Source: Marinimicrococcus sp033875255 (lineage in GTDB: Bacteria > Pseudomonadota > Alphaproteobacteria > Geminicoccales > Geminicoccaceae). From it: a stretch of DNA of 64,000 nt. The notes under the pieces were generated by a model. The model did no database searches and was not told where the DNA came from. It saw only the letters and a list, made by a program, of their open reading frames with translations. The stretch is taken from positions 159,435-223,434 of the forward strand of contig JAWZSN010000004.1 of NCBI GenBank assembly GCA_033875255.1, given 5' to 3'. How positions within the stretch are numbered: position 1 is the stretch's first letter; each line of letters starts with the position of its first letter. The translations under genes and the position numbers were made by a program. Below are positions 8,915-17,296 of this stretch, piece by piece.

Positions 8915-9940
8915 ATGCGTCTTGAGACCGTTCTCGTCGCCGGCACCGCCCTTGCGGTCGTGGGGCTGGCCGGTGTGGCGGAGGCCGGCCCGACCTTCGA
9001 CGCGGTCAAGGAGAAGGGCTTCGTGCAGTGCGGCGTGAACAGCAGCGGCCTGCCGGGCTTTGCGAGCGTCGATGACAAGGGCCACTGGTCGGGCATCGAC
9101 ATCGACATGTGCGAGGCGGTGGCCGTTGCCATGTTCGGTGATGCCAGCAAGGTGAAATACACGCCGGTCTCGGCCAAGGAGCGCTTCACGGCGCTCCAGT
9201 CGAAAGAGATCGATGTCCTCGCCCGCAACTCGACCTGGACGGCCCAGCGGGATACCGCGCTCGGCCTCGATTTCGTCGATGTCAATTTCTACGACGGCCA
9301 GGGCTTCATGGTGCCCAAGGATCTCGGCGTGAAAAGCGCGCTCGAGCTGGACGGCGCTTCAGTGTGCGTGCAGACCGGCACGACCACCGAGCTCAACCTC
9401 GCCGACTATTTCCGCGCCAACAACATGACCTACGAGCCGGTGGTCTTCGAGAGCACCACCGAGCTGATGCCGGCATTCCAGGGCGGTCGCTGCGATGTCT
9501 TCACCACCGACCGGTCCGGCCTCTATGCCGAGCGCACCAAGTTCGAGAATCCCGACGACTACGCGATCCTGCCCGAGCTCATCTCCAAGGAGCCGCTGGG
9601 CCCCGCCGTTCGCCATGGCGACAATGAATGGGGCGACGTCGTCCGCTGGGCGCTCTATGCGATGATCGAGGCCGAGGAGCTCGGGGTCACGCGCGAGAAC
9701 GTCGACGAGATGAAGAACAGCGACAACCCGAACATCCGCCGGCTTTTGGGAGTCGAGGGCGAGATCGGCAAGGGACTCGGTCTCGAGAACGACTTCGCCT
9801 ACCAGATCGTCAAGCAGGTTGGCAATTACGGCGACAGCTTCGAGCGCAACGTGGGCGCCGGCTCGCCGCTCAAGATGACGCGCGACCAGAACGCCCTGTG
9901 GACCAAGGGCGGGCTGATGTACGCGCCTCCTTTCCGTTGA
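8915..9940 (+). CDS. aapJ: General L-amino acid ABC transporter, periplasmic binding protein
   Basis: The protein has 341 residues with a Sec signal peptide (about 25 residues, ending AEAGP). It belongs to the family 3 solute-binding proteins: FVQCGVNSSGLPGFAS, then IDIDMCEAVAVAMFGD, then VCVQTGTTTELNL. AapJ captures L-amino acids in the periplasm for AapQMP. Length and motifs match the alphaproteobacterial AapJ/BztA type. The ATG has a strong ggagg about 8 bases upstream. The 241-base divergent region before it holds a short inverted repeat (atcacg at 8851-8856, cgtgat at 8876-8881) that could be an operator, but this is weak. A strong palindrome follows the stop codon. Confidence 0.95.
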   Translation: MRLETVLVAGTALAVVGLAGVAEAGPTFDAVKEKGFVQCGVNSSGLPGFASVDDKGHWSGIDIDMCEAVAVAMFGDASKVKYTPVSAKERFTALQSKEIDVLARNSTWTAQRDTALGLDFVDVNFYDGQGFMVPKDLGVKSALELDGASVCVQTGTTTELNLADYFRANNMTYEPVVFESTTELMPAFQGGRCDVFTTDRSGLYAERTKFENPDDYAILPELISKEPLGPAVRHGDNEWGDVVRWALYAMIEAEELGVTRENVDEMKNSDNPNIRRLLGVEGEIGKGLGLENDFAYQIVKQVGNYGDSFERNVGAGSPLKMTRDQNALWTKGGLMYAPPFR

Positions 9941-9950
9941 TCTGAGCAGC

Positions 9951-9986
9951 GGACGGCGGCGCGGGAGGCCTCCCGCGCCGCCGTCC
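9951..9986 (+). promoter_or_regulatory. Perfect 36-base palindrome between aapJ and aapQ
   Basis: Each 18-base half (ggacggcggcgcgggagg) is exactly complementary to the other, so transcribed RNA would fold into a very stable stem with a minimal loop. It starts 10 bases after the aapJ stop and ends 31 bases before the aapQ start. Such intercistronic hairpins protect the upstream mRNA from 3' exonucleases and partly terminate transcription, giving more binding protein than permease. That role is inferred from position. Confidence 0.75.
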
Positions 9987-10017
9987 GACCCCACGGAACG
10001 GCAACGAGGCACGAACA

Positions 10018-11199
10018 TTGGCCGCTGATCTCCGCTCGCGTCCAAAAACGGCGTTCTACAACGATCCGCGCGTTCGCGGACTTCTCTATCAGGCCCTGGC
10101 GCTGGCCGCGGTCGTCGCGCTCGGCGCCTTCCTGATCGGCAACACGCTGGAGAACCGGGCGCGCCTCGGCGTCGCCTCCGGCTTCGGCTTTCTGGGCGTG
10201 CAGTCGGGCTTCGACATCTCCCAGTCGCTGATCGCCTACAGCTCGAGCTTCTCGAGCTACGGCAACGCGTTCGTCGTCGGCCTTTTGAACACGTTCTACG
10301 TCGCGATCTTCGGCATCGCGCTGGCGACCATCATCGGCTTCGTGATGGGTATCGCACGGCTGTCGTCGAACTGGCTCGTGGCGCAGGTAGCGCTGGTCTA
10401 TATCGAGATCATCCGCAACGTGCCGCTGCTGCTTCAGCTCATCTTCTGGTACACGGTAGTGCTGGCCCAACTGCCGTCGCCCGCCGACAGCATGAGGCTG
10501 GGCGAGTGGCTGTTCTTCAATATACGCGGCCTGTTTCTGCCGATGCCGGTGTTCGAGAAGGGGCCCTGGGCGCTTCTCGCCGGGCTCGCTGTCGCGGTTG
10601 CAGCGGCCGTTCTCTTCGCCCGGTGGGCGCGGCGACGCTTCGAGGCGACCGGCCAGCGCTTCCCGGCGATACTCGTGGTGCTGCCGATGCTGTTGCTGGT
10701 GCCGCTGGCAGCACAGATCCTGTTCGGTGGCACGGTGACGCTCGACTACCCGCAGGCGTCGCGCTTCCGCATCAGCGGCGGGCTCACCTTCCTTCCTGAA
10801 TTCATGGCGCTGCTGCTGGGCCTTTCGGTCTATACCGGCGCGTTCATCGCCGAGATCGTGCGCTCGGGCATCCTCGCGGTGAGCAAGGGCCAGCTCGAGG
10901 CCGCCAGCGCGCTCGGCCTCAAGCCCAACATGACGTTGCGGCTCGTGGTGGTTCCGCAAGCCTTGCGCGTGATCATCCCGCCGCTCACCAGCCAATACCT
11001 GAACCTCACCAAGAACTCCTCGCTGGCGGTGGCGATCGGCTATCCGGATTTCTTCAGCATCGCCGGCACGATCAACAACCAGACCGGCCAGGCCGTGGAG
11101 GTGATCGCCATCACGATGGGCGTGTATCTGACCCTGAGCCTGCTGATCTCCGCCTTCATGAACTGGTACAACGCCCATGTGGCGCTGGTGGAGCGCTGA
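10018..11199 (+). CDS. aapQ: General L-amino acid ABC transporter permease AapQ
   Basis: The protein has 393 residues and is an inner-membrane permease of the HisM/GlnP type. The first membrane segment is at residues about 22-42, followed by the long periplasmic stretch typical of AapQ and several C-terminal helices. It contains IYIEIIRNVPLLLQLIF-like sequence (about residue 130) and the ATPase-contacting loop EAASALGLKPNMTLRLVVVPQA. The likely start is TTG at 10018, with an acgagg about 10 bases upstream; no ATG or GTG fits the family N-terminus (FYNDPRVRG). It pairs with AapM, which begins 3 bases downstream. Confidence 0.93.
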   Translation: MAADLRSRPKTAFYNDPRVRGLLYQALALAAVVALGAFLIGNTLENRARLGVASGFGFLGVQSGFDISQSLIAYSSSFSSYGNAFVVGLLNTFYVAIFGIALATIIGFVMGIARLSSNWLVAQVALVYIEIIRNVPLLLQLIFWYTVVLAQLPSPADSMRLGEWLFFNIRGLFLPMPVFEKGPWALLAGLAVAVAAAVLFARWARRRFEATGQRFPAILVVLPMLLLVPLAAQILFGGTVTLDYPQASRFRISGGLTFLPEFMALLLGLSVYTGAFIAEIVRSGILAVSKGQLEAASALGLKPNMTLRLVVVPQALRVIIPPLTSQYLNLTKNSSLAVAIGYPDFFSIAGTINNQTGQAVEVIAITMGVYLTLSLLISAFMNWYNAHVALVER

Positions 11200-11202
11200 G
11201 CG

Positions 11203-12306
11203 ATGGCAGTAGCCGACACGAGGCAGGAAAAGCTGCTGCCGCCGGTGCGGGAGCGGGTAGGGGCGTTGGGCTGGGCGCGCCGCAACCTCTTCTCCACGCC
11301 CTTCAACAGCGTTCTCACGGTACTCATCGCCTACCTGCTCTACGTCTCGATCGTCCCGCTGGTGGAGTGGGCGATCATCAACGCCACCTGGTGGGGTACC
11401 AGCCGCCAGGACTGCGCGGCCGACGGCGCCTGCTGGGCGCTGGTCCGGGTGCGCTTCAACCAGTATGTCTACGGGCTTTACCCCGAAAGCGAATACTGGC
11501 GGATCAACCTCGCGGCCGTCCTGCTGGTGGCCGCGATGGTGCCGCTCTTCCTGCAGCGCTTTACCCACAAGCTTCCCTATGCACTGGGCCTGATCGTCGT
11601 CTACCCGATTGTCGCCTACTATCTGTTCCATGGCGGTGTGTTCGGGCTTCCGGTGGTCGAGACCTCGCGCTGGGGCGGCCTGTTCCTGACCGTGGTTCTG
11701 GCCGGGGTGGGCATCACGGCCTCCTTGCCGCTGGGCGTCGTGCTGGCGCTTGGCCGACGCTCGAAAATGCCCGCCATCAAGACGTTGTGCGTCACCTTCA
11801 TCGAGCTGGTGCGCGGCGTGCCGCTGGTCACCATCCTGTTCATGGCCTCGGTGATGCTGCCGCTGTTCCTGCCCGTCGGCACGACCATCGACAAGCTGCT
11901 GCGGGCACAGGTCGGGGTGGCGCTCTTTGCCTCGGCCTACATGGCCGAGGTGATCCGCGGCGGCCTGCAGGCCATCCCCAAGGGCCAGTACGAGGCTGCC
12001 GACGCAATGGGGCTGGGCTACTGGCAGTCCATGGGGCTGATCATCCTTCCTCAGGCGCTGCGGCTGGTCATACCGGGCATCGTCAACACCTTCATCGGCC
12101 TGTTCAAGGACACCTCGCTGGTCCTCATCATCGGCCTCTACGATCTGCTGGGCATCTCCCAGCTGATCATCAAGGATCCGCAGTGGCTCGGTCTCGGCGC
12201 CGAGACCTATCTCTTCGCCGCCTTCGGCTTCTGGATCTTCTGCTTTGCCATGTCCCGCTATAGCATGGCGCTCGAGCGGAAGCTTTCTGCGAAGACAAAA
12301 CACTAG
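11203..12306 (+). CDS. aapM: General L-amino acid ABC transporter permease AapM
   Basis: The protein has 367 residues and is the second permease of the Aap importer. It has a hydrophobic segment at residues about 30-55, the characteristic Cys-containing loop (SRQDCAADGACWALV) typical of AapM, and FIELVRGVPLVTILFM. The coupling loop YEAADAMGLGYWQSMGLIILPQA contacts AapP. The start ATG follows the aapQ stop by three bases, so the two permeases are probably translated in fixed ratio. Confidence 0.93.
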   Translation: MAVADTRQEKLLPPVRERVGALGWARRNLFSTPFNSVLTVLIAYLLYVSIVPLVEWAIINATWWGTSRQDCAADGACWALVRVRFNQYVYGLYPESEYWRINLAAVLLVAAMVPLFLQRFTHKLPYALGLIVVYPIVAYYLFHGGVFGLPVVETSRWGGLFLTVVLAGVGITASLPLGVVLALGRRSKMPAIKTLCVTFIELVRGVPLVTILFMASVMLPLFLPVGTTIDKLLRAQVGVALFASAYMAEVIRGGLQAIPKGQYEAADAMGLGYWQSMGLIILPQALRLVIPGIVNTFIGLFKDTSLVLIIGLYDLLGISQLIIKDPQWLGLGAETYLFAAFGFWIFCFAMSRYSMALERKLSAKTKH

Positions 12307-12334
12307 TGAGAATAATGACTTACAGGGGGTTCCG

Positions 12335-13132
12335 ATGAACCAGCCTCAGCATGTGGCGCCGCAACCCGGGTATGACGCGGCAGCGGTTCCGGCCGGCCAG
12401 CCGATGATCGAGCTGCGCGACATGCATAAATGGTTCGGCGAATTCCACGTCCTCAAGGCGATCAATCTGGAGGTGGGCAGGGGCCAGAAGGTGGTGGTCT
12501 GCGGCCCGTCGGGCTCGGGCAAGTCGACCATGATCCGCTGCATCAACCGGCTCGAGGAGCATCAGCGCGGCCAGGTGGTGGTCGACGGGATCGAGCTCAC
12601 CCACGATGTGCGCAATGTCGACGCCATCCGCCGCGAGGTCGGCATGGTGTTCCAGCACTTCAACCTGTTTCCGCATCTTACCGTGCTCGAGAACCTCACG
12701 CTGGCGCCGATGTGGGTGCGCAAGACACCGCGACGGGAGGCGGAGGCGACGGCCAGGCACTTCCTCGAGCGGGTGAAGATCCCCGAGCAGGCGATGAAAT
12801 ATCCAGGCCAGCTCTCCGGCGGCCAGCAGCAGCGCGTGGCGATCGCCCGCGCGCTGTGCATGAAGCCCAAGATCATGCTGTTCGACGAGCCCACGTCGGC
12901 GCTGGATCCCGAGATGGTCAAGGAGGTGCTCGACGTCATGGTGGAGCTCGCCGACGAGGGCATGACCATGATGTGCGTGACCCACGAGATGGGCTTTGCC
13001 AAGGCGGTGGCGGATTTCGTGGTGTTCATGGACCAGGGCGAGATCGTCGAGATGGCGCCGCCCTCCGAGTTCTTCAGCAACCCGCGCTCGGACCGCACCA
13101 AGCTCTTCCTCAACCAGATCCTGGCGCACTGA
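12335..13132 (+). CDS. aapP: General L-amino acid ABC transporter ATP-binding protein
   Basis: The ATPase has 265 residues. Walker A is GPSGSGKST (about residue 54), the Q-loop is in MVFQHFNLFPH, the ABC signature is LSGGQQQRVAIARAL, Walker B is ILLFDEP-like (IMLFDEPTSALDPEM), and the switch is THEMGF. It energises AapQM. I chose the ATG at 12335 with an agggggt ribosome binding site; an in-frame ATG at 12245 lies inside aapM and is unlikely. It completes the conserved aapJQMP order. Confidence 0.95.
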   Translation: MNQPQHVAPQPGYDAAAVPAGQPMIELRDMHKWFGEFHVLKAINLEVGRGQKVVVCGPSGSGKSTMIRCINRLEEHQRGQVVVDGIELTHDVRNVDAIRREVGMVFQHFNLFPHLTVLENLTLAPMWVRKTPRREAEATARHFLERVKIPEQAMKYPGQLSGGQQQRVAIARALCMKPKIMLFDEPTSALDPEMVKEVLDVMVELADEGMTMMCVTHEMGFAKAVADFVVFMDQGEIVEMAPPSEFFSNPRSDRTKLFLNQILAH

Positions 13133-13219
13133 GGGGCTCCCCCAGGGGCGTGGGCAGGGCGGGGGTGCCGCCTCCCGGCACGGCCGGAGCCGGACCGCCG
13201 GCGCGGCAGGCGAGCGTCA

Positions 13220-13249
13220 TTGACGTTTGCCGCGCCGCCTCGATAGGTT
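13220..13249 (+). promoter_or_regulatory. Candidate sigma70-type promoter for the ferric-type ABC operon
   Basis: ttgacg (13220-13225) and taggtt (13244-13249) are separated by 18 bases. They lie about 64 bases upstream of the binding-protein start in the 180-base gap after aapP. The -35 match is good and the -10 only moderate. I see no convincing Fur-box-like repeat. Confidence 0.4.
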
Positions 13250-13312
13250 GTTCGTGACAATTTCATGACAGGGCGCCTGTTCCGGCCCCGATTCCGGCTA
13301 GAGGAGAAGGTA

Positions 13313-14305
13313 ATGGCGTTTCCCGTCCGCGCCTTGGCTGCTGCTGCGCTGATCCCGCTCATGGCCGGGTCCGCCTCGGCGCTCACCGTCTATTCCAGCG
13401 TCGACGAGGAGAATGCCAGGAAGCTTCTCGATGCGTTCAGCGAGGCTACCGGCGTCGACGTGCAGATGGTGTTCCTGTCCTCGGGGCCGGCGCTCTCGCG
13501 GATCGAGGCGGAGAAGGCCAACCCCCAGGCCGACGTGTGGTTCGGCGCGCCCAGCGAGAACCACATCCTGGCCAAAGAGCGGGGCCTGACGGTGCCCTAC
13601 GTCTCACAGAGCGCCGCGGCGCTGTCCGGGGAGTTCAAGGACGCGGACGGGTACTGGCACGCCATCTACACCAACCCGGTGGCGGTCGGCGTGCGCACCG
13701 ACATTCTCGAGAGCCGCGGCGCACCGGTGCCGGCGTCCTGGGAGGACCTCAAGAACCCGGCCTACAAGGGCCTCATCCAGATGCCGTCGCCGCAGTCTTC
13801 CGGCACGGCCTACGCGGTCATGCTGACGCTCATCCAGGAACGGGGCGAGGACGGCGCTTTCGAGTATCTCCAGGCCCTTAACCCGAACATCCAGACCTAC
13901 ACCCAAAGCGGCACTGCGCCCAGCGGCGCGCTCGGTGTCGGCGAGACCCCGGTGGCGATCCAGTTCTCCCCCGGCTTCCTCAAGCTCGCCGACGAGGGCT
14001 ACCCGGTTCAGGTCGTCTTTCCGAGCGAGGGCGTGGGCTACGAGGTGGCCTCCATGTCGATCCTCGAGGGCACCGACGAGATGGAGGATGCAAAAAGGCT
14101 GGTCGATTGGATGACCTCGGCCGAAGGGCAGGGCGCCCTCACGGCCACCAAGACCTATTTCCTGCCGATTCGCAGCGACGTCAGCGGCGGCACGGGCGTG
14201 CCTTCGCTGGACAGCATCAAGCTGGTGGCAACCGACCCATCCTTCGCGGCCGAGAACAAGAAGCGCCTCGTCGACCGCTGGACCGAGGAGGTTCTCGGCC
14301 AGTAG
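13313..14305 (+). CDS. Iron(III)-type ABC transporter, periplasmic binding protein
   Basis: The protein has 330 residues with a signal peptide ending near SASALTVYSS. It belongs to the AfuA/FbpA family of binding proteins (TVYSSVDEENARKLLDAF, then ADVWFGAPSENHILA, then VPASWEDLKNP). Relatives bind ferric ion, but the same subfamily includes phosphonate and sugar-phosphate binders, so the ligand is not settled. I chose the ATG at 13313 because gaggagaagg lies immediately upstream; an ATG at 13265 would place 16 charged residues before the signal peptide. It heads a three-gene operon. Confidence 0.87.
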   Translation: MAFPVRALAAAALIPLMAGSASALTVYSSVDEENARKLLDAFSEATGVDVQMVFLSSGPALSRIEAEKANPQADVWFGAPSENHILAKERGLTVPYVSQSAAALSGEFKDADGYWHAIYTNPVAVGVRTDILESRGAPVPASWEDLKNPAYKGLIQMPSPQSSGTAYAVMLTLIQERGEDGAFEYLQALNPNIQTYTQSGTAPSGALGVGETPVAIQFSPGFLKLADEGYPVQVVFPSEGVGYEVASMSILEGTDEMEDAKRLVDWMTSAEGQGALTATKTYFLPIRSDVSGGTGVPSLDSIKLVATDPSFAAENKKRLVDRWTEEVLGQ

Positions 14306-14315
14306 ACGCCCGGTG

Positions 14316-15992
14316 ATGCTTCGCAAGGCGCGCTCGGAGCTGCGGCTCCTGGCGCGCGACCCGATCCTGCTCGTGCTCCTGACGGCGATCGCCCTGGCGA
14401 TCGTCGTCTTCGTCGTCTATCCGCTGGTCAAGGTGCTGCTGGCCAGTGCCCAGATCGACGGGACTTGGACATTCGGCGGGTACGCCGAGCTGGCCGAGCG
14501 CAGACTCTACCGCAACGCGCTGATCAACAGCCTTGGCGTCGGCGCGCTGGTGGGCCTGCTCGGCACGGCCATCGGCTTCCTCGCGGCCTTCGTGCTCACG
14601 CGCCTCGACGTGCCGGGCAAGACGCTGCTGCATTACATCACCATGCTGCCGATCATCTCGCCGCCGTTCGTGAGCGCGGTCTCGATCCTCTTCCTGTTCG
14701 GCTTCAACGGGCTGGTGACACGGCAGGTCCTGGGCCTCACCGACTTCTCGATCTACGGCTTTCACGGCGTGGTGCTCTCCCAGGTGTTCACCTTCGCGCC
14801 GATAGCCTATCTGTCGCTGCGGGGCGTCCTGGCGTCGCTGAGCCCGACGCTGGAAGACGCAGCCTTGAACATCGGGGCGACCCGCTGGCAGACCTTCTGG
14901 AAGGTCAGCCTGCCCTTGTCGCTTCCCGGCATCGCCAGCGCCTTTCTCATCGTCTTCATCGAATCGATGGCGGATTTCGGCAATCCGCTGGTCTTGGCCG
15001 GTGCTGCTTTCCCGATGCTGGCGCCGCAGGCCTATCTGGAGATTACCGGCTCGTTCAACCTGTCGCGCGGCGCCACGCTCGCCGTCGTCCTCCTCGTCCC
15101 GTCGATCACCGCCTTCGCGATCCAGCGCTACTATCTGGCCAAGCGGCAGTACATCACCGTCACCGGCAAGCCCACCGCCTCGACCTCGAAGATCGTGAGT
15201 GCGCCGGTCAAGTGGCTCCTCTACGGCCTTGTCGTTCTCTTCGCGCTGCTCGTGGCGGCCTTCTACGCGGTGATCCTTGTCGGCGCCCTCACGAAGGTCT
15301 GGGGCTTCAACTACGCACCGACGCTCGACCATTTCCTCTACGTCTTCGACGTCGGTCTCGAGTCGGTGAAGGACACGCTGATCGTCGCCCTCGTGTCGAC
15401 CCCGGTGAGCGGGGTGCTCGGCATGCTGGTGGCCTTCCTCGTGGTGCGTCGCGTCTTTCCCGGCCGTACCGCGCTGGAGTTCGGCTCGATCCTGTCCTTT
15501 GCCGTGCCCGGCACCGTTGTCGGAATCGGTTACATCCTGGCGTTCAACGCCCCGCCGCTGGTGCTCACCGGCACGCTGACGATCCTGGTCTTGTGCTTCG
15601 TCTTCCGCTACGTGCCGGTTGGCATCCAGTCCGGAATCGCGGTCCTCAGGCAGATCGACCCGTCCATCGAGGAAGCAGCGCAAAATCTCGGCGCCAACGG
15701 GATCACGACCTTCAAGAAGGTGACCCTGCCGCTCATCGCTCCGGCCTTCTTCTCGGGCCTGGTCTACGCGTTCGTGCGCGCCATGACGGCGATCAGCGCG
15801 GCGATCTTCCTGGTTTCCGCGAACTGGAACCTGATGACGGTGCAGATCCTCAACCAGGTCGGGTCCGGCCGGCTCGGCGTCGCGGCGGCGTTCAGCGTCG
15901 TGGTCATCGTCATGGTGCTGGCGGCCATCGTCGTCATCAGCGCGCTGATCAACCGCTGGAGCCGGCACACCTCCATGGTAAGATATCAATGA
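14316..15992 (+). CDS. Iron(III)-type ABC transporter permease (two fused permease domains)
   Basis: The protein has about 558 residues and about 12 membrane helices, formed by two tandem BPD_transp_1 domains as in FbpB/AfuB. Each half carries an EAA loop: EDAALNIGATRWQTFWKV (about residue 183) and EEAAQNLGANGITTFKKV (about residue 450). A GTG one codon earlier (14313) is an alternative start. It begins 10 bases after the binding-protein gene and overlaps the ATPase gene by 4 bases (ATGA). Confidence 0.9.
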   Translation: MLRKARSELRLLARDPILLVLLTAIALAIVVFVVYPLVKVLLASAQIDGTWTFGGYAELAERRLYRNALINSLGVGALVGLLGTAIGFLAAFVLTRLDVPGKTLLHYITMLPIISPPFVSAVSILFLFGFNGLVTRQVLGLTDFSIYGFHGVVLSQVFTFAPIAYLSLRGVLASLSPTLEDAALNIGATRWQTFWKVSLPLSLPGIASAFLIVFIESMADFGNPLVLAGAAFPMLAPQAYLEITGSFNLSRGATLAVVLLVPSITAFAIQRYYLAKRQYITVTGKPTASTSKIVSAPVKWLLYGLVVLFALLVAAFYAVILVGALTKVWGFNYAPTLDHFLYVFDVGLESVKDTLIVALVSTPVSGVLGMLVAFLVVRRVFPGRTALEFGSILSFAVPGTVVGIGYILAFNAPPLVLTGTLTILVLCFVFRYVPVGIQSGIAVLRQIDPSIEEAAQNLGANGITTFKKVTLPLIAPAFFSGLVYAFVRAMTAISAAIFLVSANWNLMTVQILNQVGSGRLGVAAAFSVVVIVMVLAAIVVISALINRWSRHTSMVRYQ

Positions 15993-17050
15993 CCGAGAGC
16001 ATCCGGATCGTCGGCCTGAACAAGGTCTTCTCCAGCCCTGACGGTGGCACCGTCGCGGCTGTCAAGGACGTGGATCTGGAGATCGGGGCCGGCAGGCTGG
16101 TGACGCTTCTGGGTCCATCGGGCTGCGGCAAGACCACGCTTCTTCGGGTGATAGCCGGTTTCGAGGAGCCATCCTCCGGCGATATCATGCTGGGCGACCG
16201 GCGCATGAACGACGAGCCGCCCAACCGGCGCGAATGCGCCATGGTGTTCCAGTCCTACGCGGTGTTTCCGCATCTCGACGTATTCGAGAACGTCGCCTTC
16301 GGCTTGCGGCTGCGCAAGCTTGCCAAAGGCGAGGTGGAGGCGCGCGTGACCCGCGTGCTCGAGCAGACGGGTCTCGCAGGCTACGCACGGCGCTCGCCGA
16401 ACCAGCTTTCCGGCGGCCAGCAGCAGCGCGTGGCGTTAGCCCGCTGCATTGTCATGGAGCCGCGTGTCCTGCTGTTCGACGAGCCGCTCTCCAACCTCGA
16501 TGCCAAGCTGCGCGAGCAGATGCGCGTCGAGATCCGCGAGCTGCAGCAGCGTGTCGGCATCACCAGCGTCTACGTCACGCACGACCAGGTGGAGGCGATG
16601 AGCATCTCCGACGAGATCGTCGTCATGAATGCCGGCCTCGTCGAGCAGGTAGGCACGCCGCACGCCATCTATGCCCGGCCGGCAAGCCGCTTCGTCGCCG
16701 ATTTCATCGGGAAGGCGAATTTTGTTCCCGGCACCGCGTCCGGCAGAGGATCGGTGGACGTCGCCGGCGCCCGGCTCGACGTGCCGGCCATGGCGGACCT
16801 GGCCGCTGGCACCGCGGTCACGCTCGTCATCCGGCCCGAATCCATCGCTCTCTCGGCGGCCGGCGGCACGTTCCGCGGCACGGTGCGGCGTGCCATGTTT
16901 CTCGGCAACCTCGCGGAGTATCTGATCGCGGTCGACGGCGTCGGCGAGTGGCTGGTCGACAGCCCGAGCCCGGCCGAGACGGGGCTGCTCGATGTGGGCC
17001 GGCAGATCCACCTGACGCCGTCGCCCGCAGCGGTCCACGTGTTGCCGTAA
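15989..17050 (+). CDS. Iron(III)-type ABC transporter ATP-binding protein
   Basis: The protein has 353 residues. The ABC ATPase domain has Walker A GPSGCGKTT, Q-loop MVFQSYAVFPH, signature LSGGQQQRVALARC, Walker B LLFDEPLSNLDAKLRE and switch VTHDQVEA. A C-terminal TOBE-type domain (about 240-353) follows, as in FbpC/PotA/MalK-class ATPases. The start overlaps the permease stop, so the three genes form one unit. The TOBE domain often senses substrate or regulators. It could in principle also serve the ATPase-less importer at 34955-38157, though nothing here shows that. Confidence 0.9.
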   Translation: MTESIRIVGLNKVFSSPDGGTVAAVKDVDLEIGAGRLVTLLGPSGCGKTTLLRVIAGFEEPSSGDIMLGDRRMNDEPPNRRECAMVFQSYAVFPHLDVFENVAFGLRLRKLAKGEVEARVTRVLEQTGLAGYARRSPNQLSGGQQQRVALARCIVMEPRVLLFDEPLSNLDAKLREQMRVEIRELQQRVGITSVYVTHDQVEAMSISDEIVVMNAGLVEQVGTPHAIYARPASRFVADFIGKANFVPGTASGRGSVDVAGARLDVPAMADLAAGTAVTLVIRPESIALSAAGGTFRGTVRRAMFLGNLAEYLIAVDGVGEWLVDSPSPAETGLLDVGRQIHLTPSPAAVHVLP

Positions 17051-17296
17051 TCCAGCGCTGCTGATGCTTGCTGTTTTTGGGCCGACTAATATTTTCCATA
17101 ACGCATCTTATCCATATGTTAGGGGCGCAGCGGCAAAGACCGCCGGGTTCCGGCCTCTCCGGCCCCGGATGGCCCTGATCGTTATCCGGCTACGCCTTCT
17201 TGCGTCCGTCGCCACTGGACCTAGCGGCACCCGCGCGCCATCAACACGGCTTTAACCGAAGGCGACCATTTTGCGCGCCACGCACGCGAGACCATC

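Noticed and set aside
9826..12303. An 825-codon minus-strand open frame opposite aapQ and aapM
   Set aside because: The composition is Gln/His/Arg-rich, as expected for the antisense of membrane protein genes; no domain is seen.
12245..12334. Upstream start for aapP inside aapM
   Set aside because: The ATG at 12335 has a good ribosome binding site and the expected N-terminus.
14217..15989. A 590-codon minus-strand open frame opposite the ferric-type permease
   Set aside because: Charged low-complexity antisense frame of a hydrophobic permease; no start signal or family pattern.
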